DNA from: Clostridia bacterium
GTDB lineage: Bacteria; Bacillota; Clostridia; Christensenellales; UBA1242
Assembly (NCBI GenBank): GCA_023228225.1
Contig: JALOBO010000053.1
Span: 1-9,853, forward strand
Direction of reading: 5' to 3'
Length of the DNA: 9,853 nucleotides
Under the pieces are notes generated by a model, which worked only from the letters and a program-made list of their open reading frames with translations, was not told the origin of the DNA and did no database searches. Positions 6,401-9,853 of this stretch are shown here, piece by piece (the first letter of the stretch is position 1; every line of letters starts with the position of its first letter). The position numbers and the translations under genes were made by a program.

Positions 6401-7378
6401 ATATCTAATTTAGAACAAGATGTTTATTGTTTTCAAATGGATAACAAAGAAGAACCATATTTCACATTGCCTAATGGAATAATTACTGGTAATTGCAGAC
6501 TTCGCAATGAATTAACAGATAACTCTTTTTCATCTACACTTGGTTCCGCTGGTGTTGCTACAGGTTCTATAAATGTAATAACATTAAATGTTAACTCTTT
6601 AGTTCAAGAAAATAGAGATTTAAAAACAGAAATTGAAAAATTGCATAAATATCAAGTTGCTTATAAATCAATAATTGATGATTTTTATAATCATGATTTA
6701 TTGCCTGTTTATAAAGCTGGTTTCATATCTTTAAAAAAACAATTTTTAACCATTGGATTAAATGGTATAGTTGAGGCTGCTGAATATTTGGGTTATGAAA
6801 TTTCCAATAATGACGATTACAAAAATTGGTTATCAGACTTATTGAAAATTGTATATGATTCTAATAAAGATGCTAATAAAATTTATCATTGCATGTTTAA
6901 CGCAGAAATTATCCCAGCGGAGAGTTTGGGTGTTAAAAATGCTGCGTGGGATAAAAAGAAAGGTTTAAAAGTTAATAGAGATTGTTACAATTCTTATTTT
7001 TATAAAGTTGATGATCATAAAATAAGTATTATAGATAAATTTCATTTGCATGGTAAAAAAATATTACAATATTTAGATGGTGGTTCTGCTTTGCATTTAA
7101 ATTTAGAAGAGCACCCAACACAAGAAGCATATTATAAATTAATTTGTTTAGCTATAAAAACTGGTTGTAATTATTTCACAACAAATGTAAAAATAACAAT
7201 TTGCAACACTTGTGAAAACATTGACAAAAGAACTCTAAAGGAATGTCCAAAATGTGGTTCTCACGACCTAGACGAGGCAGTAAGAATCATCGGATATTTA
7301 AAAAGAATATCTTCTTTTAGTGAAGCTAGACAACTCGAGGCTAGTAAACGAATTTATCATTCATCTACTACAAAGTAG
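3407..7378 (+). CDS. nrdD: Anaerobic (class III) ribonucleoside-triphosphate reductase with two inteins
   Basis: A 1323-residue precursor that reduces NTPs to dNTPs using a glycyl radical. Removing two inteins (residues 147-534 and 689-1029) leaves about 594 residues, close to the short phage type such as T4 NrdD. Family marks: C99 in SPYCVS (likely catalytic cysteine), the QPASSRNYQSCFWN block (starting near 575), the paired cysteines C688 and C1030 that become adjacent (SSCCRLRN) after splicing, NAEIIPAESLG, a zinc site C1266-x-x-C1269 with C1280-x-x-C1283, and the radical glycine G1296 in RIIGYL. The start is GTG at 3407, chosen because AAGGAG lies 5 bases upstream, overlapping the nrdG stop. 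No ATP-cone domain is visible at the N-terminus, as in T4. The gene ends at TAG just before a terminator. Confidence 0.95.
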   Translation: MVRLTEKQIADKIKFISDYKLAKNAATGSKLDANANVSCKNIATMSAEINKDINIQINRALLKTKITEMFGDDLGNEYIRQLESHEIYCHDETSLSPYCVSVSMYPFLLEGLKPMGGDSIAPKNIKSFVGSFVNLIFALSSQFSGACNSYNQTLIYNKNGVSKSAKFGDFVNSFELNEFFNNLQGDWQYKNISNLGYKVVEDGKFVDIKKVYKRTYNKKIYKVSTKTGYSIEVSEDHIFKTLFRGRNIEVKAKDLLINDTVYMNKDFSLYIDKNHDDFKKGFLIGIICGDGGLTNHPNVTLSVNYKQEYIGDITNNYLSHFNLPTLNKGNGNRCFSYHKHSKELYDFFKLYIEGSNTYDKHIITADKSLEFLTGFLDGLFTADGSYSENRGIAITLSNFKLLENIEDILSKLYIPFNEHKKYLAKGNRQPYGVLYVPKSILKYLDICLNKKLKSKRNVIEKDYKHLYYYGKHAFKNAKSNCINSTMLKTNSNQEKEYLTDVIHSIELIDNPTEFVYEIETSTGWYNDGGFITHNCSTPEFLLCFNHFAEKSFGKEYLTTHKKEIEQELQGVVYAINQPASSRNYQSCFWNIALFDQYYFESIFGNFVFPDGTQPDYNSLAKLQEFFMTWFNNERTKALLTFPVVTAAILSDGDKPKDDGFAQFLSKQLSDGNSFFIYNSDKADSLSSCCFDGKQKILIKNSDNVLNISFEDFYNSKYDFKKNYTIFHNGSWAKGNIIKLKSNSLYKITTTNNKEIFVTSDHYNPTFDGDKFTKDLTENDYLLFNTRALNTFPEKDMKLTYEQGVLIGAYLGDGSKDGNKEIRLSTNVEKYSNLIKYLNKAIIDCGLDFEFTLHKPFNNVYPLYAYSEELFDFISYWVYGQYCNEKDINLNCLTQSLEFRKGIIDGLYMTDGGNSNRIYSTSEKMINSVEIILNSLGLISVINSSDRRDEKVIIRNKEYNRNFITRCIRWYSPNNKRTMKDIYKVKNNSTFFKIKSIELISNLEQDVYCFQMDNKEEPYFTLPNGIITGNCRLRNELTDNSFSSTLGSAGVATGSINVITLNVNSLVQENRDLKTEIEKLHKYQVAYKSIIDDFYNHDLLPVYKAGFISLKKQFLTIGLNGIVEAAEYLGYEISNNDDYKNWLSDLLKIVYDSNKDANKIYHCMFNAEIIPAESLGVKNAAWDKKKGLKVNRDCYNSYFYKVDDHKISIIDKFHLHGKKILQYLDGGSALHLNLEEHPTQEAYYKLICLAIKTGCNYFTTNVKITICNTCENIDKRTLKECPKCGSHDLDEAVRIIGYLKRISSFSEARQLEASKRIYHSSTTK
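3845..5008 (+). mobile_element. Intein 1 in nrdD, with LAGLIDADG homing endonuclease
   Basis: In-frame insertion of 388 residues (147-534 of the precursor). It begins with C147 in CNSYNQTLIYNKNG (splicing block A), has a block B with SEDHIF, and ends FITHN534 followed by C535, the canonical His-Asn/Cys junction. Two LAGLIDADG helices are visible: GFLIGIICGDGG (281-292) and FLTGFLDGLFTADG (371-384), both with acidic catalytic residues. The endonuclease half therefore looks intact and the element may still be mobile. The flanking extein reads SQFSGA and then CSTPEFLL, a continuous NrdD segment. All splicing residues expected for a class 1 intein are present. Confidence 0.95.
5471..6493 (+). mobile_element. 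Intein 2 in nrdD, with LAGLIDADG homing endonuclease and atypical end
   Basis: In-frame insertion of 341 residues (689-1029). It begins with C689 in CFDGKQKILI (block A), has VTSDHYNP as block B, and ends LPNGIITGN1029 followed by C1030. Two LAGLIDADG helices are seen: GVLIGAYLGDGS (803-814) and FRKGIIDGLYMTDGG (898-912). It splits the paired cysteines of the reductase motif SSC/CRLRN, so NrdD can be active only after splicing. The residue before the terminal Asn is Gly instead of the usual His. Some working inteins tolerate this, often with slower or assisted Asn cyclisation. C688 could in theory be the first intein residue, but that would move the junction away from the block A pattern. Confidence 0.93.
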
Positions 7379-7393
7379 TAGTGTCGGCATTTC

Positions 7394-7432
7394 TGAGGAT
7401 TGTTTGCCCAAAACTAACAGTCCTCAATTTTT
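7394..7432 (+). terminator. Rho-independent terminator of the nrd operon
   Basis: A 9-bp stem with one G-T pair (TGAGGATTG at 7394-7402 with CAGTCCTCA at 7418-7426), a 15-base loop and a short T-run (7428-7432). It lies just after the nrdD stop codon and immediately before the promoter of the tRNA operon, separating the two transcripts. Confidence 0.8.
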
Positions 7433-7435
7433 CAC

Positions 7436-7464
7436 TTGACTTTGCGCTTTAATTATGTTATATT
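7436..7464 (+). promoter_or_regulatory. Promoter (P3) for tRNA-His, tRNA-Pro and the nuclease gene
   Basis: TTGACT (7436-7441), a 17-base spacer ending AATTATGT, and TATATT (7459-7464), with an extended -10 TG. The predicted start is near 7471, only about 12 bases before the tRNA-His. It follows the same pattern as P1, P2 and P4. Confidence 0.83.
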
Positions 7465-7482
7465 GTTTAAGTGGCGATTACG

Positions 7483-7559
7483 GTGGCGGTAGCTTAAATG
7501 GCTAAAGCACTATACTGTGACTATAGTGAGTGAGGGTTCAAATCCCTCTCGTCACACCA
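7483..7559 (+). tRNA. tRNA-His (anticodon GTG)
   Basis: A full cloverleaf with encoded CCA: acceptor GTGGCGG/TCGTCAC with two G-T pairs, D stem GCTT/AAGC, anticodon stem CTATA/TATAG with loop CTGTGAC (anticodon GTG), 5-base variable loop, and T arm GAGGG-TTCAAAT-CCCTC. A G is encoded at the -1 position (7482), as needed for tRNA-His. The discriminator base, however, is A (7556) instead of the C73 of most bacterial tRNA-His. A 6-base copy of the acceptor start (GTGGCG, 7471-7476) lies at the predicted transcript start. Confidence 0.95.
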
Positions 7560-7561
7560 AT

Positions 7562-7635
7562 CAGTTGGTCGTATAGTGGTAATATAGGGGTCTTGGATAC
7601 CTCTGACGGTGGTTCGATTCCACCCCAGCTGACCA
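7562..7635 (+). tRNA. tRNA-Pro (anticodon TGG)
   Basis: A cloverleaf with encoded CCA, starting two bases after the tRNA-His. Acceptor CAGTTGG/CCAGCTG, D stem GTAT/ATAT with one G-T pair, anticodon stem GGGGT/ACCTC with loop CTTGGAT (anticodon TGG, reading CCA and probably other CCN codons), 4-base variable loop, and T arm GGTGG-TTCGATT-CCACC. The first pair C1-G72 with A73 is the usual proline signature, which supports the identity. Both tRNAs are probably processed from the P3 transcript that continues into the nuclease gene. Confidence 0.95.
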
Positions 7636-7654
7636 TTTTAAAAAAAGGATTTTC

Positions 7655-8563
7655 ATGGATTTAGTTAATAATTTCTCTTGGTCGTTTTCTCGTGATAGTT
7701 TATTTAAACAATGTCAGCGTGCTTATTATTACAATTATTATGGCTATTGGCTAGGTTGGGATAAAAAAGCAGATCAATCTTGTAAAGATGCTTATCGTTT
7801 AAAAAATATTACTGGTTTAGATTTATTAGTTGGTGATGTAGTTCACAAGACAATTAAGCATGTCTTGACTGTTTATAAAACTAGTGGTACTATAATTGAA
7901 TTTGATGCAGCTTTTAACATTGCCTTAGATAAGTTTTCTACTGCTTATACTAAATCACAAAATCAAGATTGGCAAGTTAAGATAAAAGATAACACAAATT
8001 TATTTGAACACTATTATGGTATTAATATTTCGGATGATAAATTACATCAAAAGATTGGAAAAATTGAGCAATGTTTAGTTAACTTTTATCGTTTAGATTT
8101 CTTCAATTCAGTTAATACAGATGATATTTTTTCCATAGATACATTAAATAGTTTTTTCTTTGAAGAGTTCACTTTATGGGCTGCTTTAGATTTGGTGATT
8201 AAAAAAGGTGATGCATATTACATTTACGATTGGAAAACTGGTAAGCAAAACGATAAAGATTTGTTTCAACTTTCTTTATATATTTACCATATAGTTAATG
8301 ATTTTGGTGCAGATATTGAAAATATTTATATTTGTCCAGTTTATTTATTGGATAATGATTCACCTAAATTTAATTATTTAAAACTAAGTCAAGATTTTGA
8401 TTTTCAATCCATGTATGATCGTATAAGTAATTCTGCTAATCAAATGATTAGTTTATTATTTAATTTTGAACATAATGCTTTAGATATTAATAATACACAA
8501 AAAACAAAAGAAAGTAAGCAATGTAACTGGTGTAAATTCAAAGAATTGTGCTTGACAAAATAA
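7655..8563 (+). CDS. PD-(D/E)XK nuclease, RecB/Cas4-like, with Fe-S-type cysteines
   Basis: A 302-residue exonuclease-type protein. The N-terminus reads FSWSFSRDSLFKQCQRAYYY, typical of RecB-family nucleases, with C20 as the first of four possible cluster ligands. The other three are C290, C293 and C299 (CNWCKFKELC) at the C-terminus, the arrangement seen in Cas4 and AddB, where a [4Fe-4S] cluster pins the domain ends. The nuclease core shows H64 (GDVVHKTIKH), D179 (AALDLVI), D192-x-K194 (YDWKTGK) and Q205 in QLSLY. All metal-binding and catalytic positions are therefore present. Role by family: processing DNA ends in recombination or replication. No helicase, Cas1/Cas2 or recombinase lies nearby, so Cas4-type adaptation has no support here. 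The start has AAGGA 5 bases upstream and follows tRNA-Pro by 19 bases. It is read from P3. Confidence 0.9.
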   Translation: MDLVNNFSWSFSRDSLFKQCQRAYYYNYYGYWLGWDKKADQSCKDAYRLKNITGLDLLVGDVVHKTIKHVLTVYKTSGTIIEFDAAFNIALDKFSTAYTKSQNQDWQVKIKDNTNLFEHYYGINISDDKLHQKIGKIEQCLVNFYRLDFFNSVNTDDIFSIDTLNSFFFEEFTLWAALDLVIKKGDAYYIYDWKTGKQNDKDLFQLSLYIYHIVNDFGADIENIYICPVYLLDNDSPKFNYLKLSQDFDFQSMYDRISNSANQMISLLFNFEHNALDINNTQKTKESKQCNWCKFKELCLTK

Positions 8564-8580
8564 AAAAAATATGTTATATT
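8552..8580 (+). promoter_or_regulatory. Promoter (P4) for the mazG-like gene and followers
   Basis: TTGACA (8552-8557), a 17-base A-rich spacer ending ATATGT, and TATATT (8575-8580), with an extended -10. The -35 box lies inside the last codons of the nuclease gene (C-L-T-K-stop). The start near 8587 gives a leader of about 15 bases carrying AGGTGG before the ATG at 8602. Confidence 0.85.
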
Positions 8581-8601
8581 TATTAAAATAAGGTGGTTTA
8601 A

Positions 8602-9024
8602 ATGAATAAACAATTGCAAGATGATATAAATGAATTACCAGGCGATGATAGTTTATATGGCAATTGGCAAGTAAATGGTGAATTTTTTGATAAAGAATAT
8701 TCTTTTCAAGATTACTCAAAGCAAGCTATATCATTTGCTTGTTATGCTAGTGCAGATTACCCATTCTTTGGTTTGTTAGCCGAGGCTGGTGAGGTTGCAG
8801 ACAAATTAGCTAAAAAACTACGTGGCGATGCTAAATATAAAAACATGCCAAAAGCTGAATTTATTGATGGTTTAAAGAAAGAACTTGGTGATGTGTTATG
8901 GATGGTTAATGCTTGTTGTAAAGAATTAGGTATCCCATTAGAATCGGTAGCAAAAACAAACATAGATAAATTAACAGATAGGCAACAACGCAATGTTTTA
9001 AAAGGAGATGGTGATAACAGATGA
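8602..9024 (+). CDS. MazG-like nucleotide pyrophosphohydrolase
   Basis: A 140-residue all-alpha NTP pyrophosphatase of the MazG/dUTPase-like superfamily, which hydrolyses (d)NTPs or related nucleotides to monophosphate and pyrophosphate. The metal-binding signature is E61-x-x-E64 (LLAEAGEVADKLAKK) with E94-x-x-D97 (KKELGDVLW), and the C-terminal DRQQRNVLKGDGDNR is typical of the phage MazG-like group. There is one MazG domain, not the tandem pair of bacterial MazG. The ~45-residue N-terminal extension has no known motif. Phage members are thought to balance nucleotide pools or lower alarmone levels. The substrate cannot be read from sequence. The start has AGGTGG upstream and its own promoter P4. 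The stop overlaps the next gene by four bases (ATGA). Confidence 0.93.
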   Translation: MNKQLQDDINELPGDDSLYGNWQVNGEFFDKEYSFQDYSKQAISFACYASADYPFFGLLAEAGEVADKLAKKLRGDAKYKNMPKAEFIDGLKKELGDVLWMVNACCKELGIPLESVAKTNIDKLTDRQQRNVLKGDGDNR

Positions 9025-9437
9025 GATTACATGAAATTATTGACCAAATGCAAGGTGAGGGTTATTTTAAGATTTTAGATATTAAAAATAATGAGATTAT
9101 AACTGCTTTAATTATTAATAATGGTAATTTTTATCAACTCGTTGATGATAATGTATGTCTTGGATATGTCTTAGATGTTAACGACTTAATGTATGATGGT
9201 TGGCAAGTTATAGTTGAAGAAAAAAAAGTTGACATTGTGCTTGATGAGTACACTGTGCTTTTTTCTGAAAAATTGGGCATTGATTTTTTGATAAAAAAAA
9301 TAAAAGATAGCTTGTGGTTAATTTTTGATGATGATTGTGAGAGGGTTATGTATGTAAAAACAGATAATCTAACTCTGGATTATTTAAATGATGTAACAAA
9401 ACAAGTATATGAATTTATAATTAAACAGGAGGTTTAA
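9021..9437 (+). CDS. Acidic protein of unknown function, coupled to the mazG-like gene
   Basis: A 138-residue acidic protein. Its ATG overlaps the TGA of the MazG-like gene (ATGA, 9021-9024), and AAGGAG lies upstream within that gene (9001-9006), so translation is coupled and a shared nucleotide-related or early role is plausible. I do not recognise the full protein. The first ~70 residues run from MRLHEIIDQM through a beta-rich middle to DVNDLMYDGWQVI. The ending 'DL...DW.V' loosely resembles the small Tad2-like/DUF2829-type domain of phages, but the tryptophan-rich core of that domain is not clear, so this is weak. The second half (about 75-138) is a separate acidic region with FDDDCERVMYV. 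There is no membrane segment. It is followed at once by the small hydrophobic protein gene. Confidence 0.75.
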   Translation: MRLHEIIDQMQGEGYFKILDIKNNEIITALIINNGNFYQLVDDNVCLGYVLDVNDLMYDGWQVIVEEKKVDIVLDEYTVLFSEKLGIDFLIKKIKDSLWLIFDDDCERVMYVKTDNLTLDYLNDVTKQVYEFIIKQEV

Positions 9438-9438
9438 A

Positions 9439-9672
9439 ATGGGTAAAATCATTGCGTTTGTAATGGGTATAGTGGCTTGGTTGGCTAAAAATATTGCTTT
9501 AGTCGTAGGTATTCTTGAGGCTGTTGTTAAGGTAATTGCTGGTATTGTTTCTTTATCTAAAACTAAAAATAAAGACGTTATTTTAGCTACAGTAGATAAA
9601 GTATTTAGTGCTGTTAAAAAAGTGCTATATAAAATTTCTGATATGTCTGCTGGCGAACAAGTTGCTGAATAA
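9439..9672 (+). CDS. Small membrane-associated hydrophobic protein
   Basis: A 77-residue protein with the best ribosome binding site in the window (AGGAGG, 9427-9432, followed by TTTAAA and ATG). Residues about 4-40 form one or two closely spaced hydrophobic stretches (IIAFVMGIVAWLAKNIALVV and ILEAVVKVIAGIVSL), then a basic, amphipathic helix (KTKNKDV to KKVLYK) and a short polar tail. This would insert in or lie on the inner membrane. A holin-like, toxin-like or superinfection-exclusion role is possible for proteins of this shape, but no lysis genes are next to it and no family is recognised. The repeated I/V/A-G pattern with lysines also suits an amphipathic membrane-active peptide. It is the last gene of the P4 transcript. 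Confidence 0.78.
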   Translation: MGKIIAFVMGIVAWLAKNIALVVGILEAVVKVIAGIVSLSKTKNKDVILATVDKVFSAVKKVLYKISDMSAGEQVAE

Positions 9673-9721
9673 TTAGTTTAAGTTCTTTGAAAATAAAGTG
9701 TGTTTAGTTTAAATAAAATAG

Positions 9722-9759
9722 TTATATTAAGTTTTTACTCCAATTTTTTCTTAATATAA
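9722..9759. repeat. 10-bp inverted repeat in the non-coding gap before tRNA-Asn
   Basis: TTATATTAAG (9722-9731) and CTTAATATAA (9750-9759) are exact inverted copies around an 18-base loop that holds two T-runs. The stem is AT-rich and lacks a T-run directly after it, so it is not a standard terminator. It may be an operator or a weak hairpin at the end of the P4 transcript. The rest of the gap (9673-9804) holds a 5-bp hairpin GTTGG/CCAAC (9765-9781) and no convincing promoter or gene. Confidence 0.6.
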
Positions 9760-9804
9760 AAGACGTTGGGTTGTGACCAACAACACATTTTAATTATATT
9801 TAAT

Positions 9805-9853
9805 TGGCAGGTAGCATAGTGGTAATGCAAGTGACTGTTAATCACTCGATCGT
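9805..9853 (+). tRNA. tRNA-Asn (anticodon GTT), 5' part, cut by the window end
   Basis: Acceptor 5' strand TGGCAGG, then TA, D stem GCAT/ATGC with loop AGTGGTA, and anticodon stem AGTGA/TCACT with loop CTGTTAA (anticodon GTT). The window ends in the variable region, so the T arm and 3' acceptor strand are not seen. The T at position 1 and the whole 5' half resemble bacterial tRNA-Asn. Its own promoter is not obvious. Confidence 0.9.

Noticed and set aside
7655..8563. Cas4 of a CRISPR-Cas adaptation module
   Set aside because: No Cas1, Cas2, CRISPR repeats or spacer-like arrays were found anywhere in the window.
8480..8993. Two minus-strand frames (8480-8719 and 8757-8993)
   Set aside because: Both are antisense to the nuclease and MazG-like genes, which have clear motifs, and neither has supporting signals.
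9765..9781. GTTGG/CCAAC hairpin with a 7-base loop as a tRNA remnant
   Set aside because: No D arm, T arm or acceptor strands surround it. A 5-bp hairpin alone is not enough.

Overview
The window is strongly AT-rich, tightly packed DNA that looks like part of a tailed bacteriophage genome, or possibly a prophage. No structural gene lies in the window, so this is inferred from gene content: a compact class III ribonucleotide reductase split by two inteins, a MazG-like pyrophosphohydrolase, RNase HI, an HNH nuclease, a RecB/Cas4-type nuclease, tRNAs scattered between genes, and many small unknown genes with 4-base ATGA overlaps. TAA, TAG and TGA all end convincing genes, so the standard bacterial code applies. 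The class III (oxygen-sensitive, glycyl-radical) reductase implies a host that grows at least partly without oxygen. The host itself cannot be named.

Layout. (1) 1-551, plus strand: the 3' end of a probable glycosyltransferase gene, a small cysteine-rich protein and a rho-independent terminator. (2) 554-2779, minus strand: a divergent block with a strong promoter near 2751-2779, about 400 bp of GC-richer, hairpin-rich DNA without a credible ORF (candidate structured RNA), an unknown basic protein, an HNH nuclease, RNase HI, a second strong promoter and an acidic protein of unknown function. (3) 2866-7432, plus strand: promoter, candidate paired NrdR boxes, nrdG, nrdD with two LAGLIDADG inteins, terminator. 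(4) 7436-8563: promoter, tRNA-His, tRNA-Pro, and a PD-(D/E)XK nuclease with an Fe-S-type cysteine set. (5) 8552-9672: promoter inside the end of the nuclease gene, a MazG-like enzyme, an unknown protein overlapping it by 4 bases, and a short hydrophobic protein. (6) 9673-9853: a non-coding stretch with an inverted repeat, then the 5' part of tRNA-Asn.

How it fits together: NrdG makes the glycyl radical on NrdD, which reduces ribonucleotides for phage DNA synthesis. MazG-like hydrolysis of (d)NTPs, RNase HI and the RecB-like nuclease fit nucleotide-pool control and DNA replication or recombination. The tRNAs would help translate phage mRNA. Four promoters share a TTGACW box, a 17-nt spacer and an extended -10 ending ATGTTATAYT, which suggests one co-regulated class read by the host housekeeping polymerase. 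The most notable items are the two inteins in predicted active-site regions of NrdD (the second with an atypical C-terminal splice motif), the candidate NrdR operators before nrdG, and the promoter-driven structured non-coding region at about 2340-2744.
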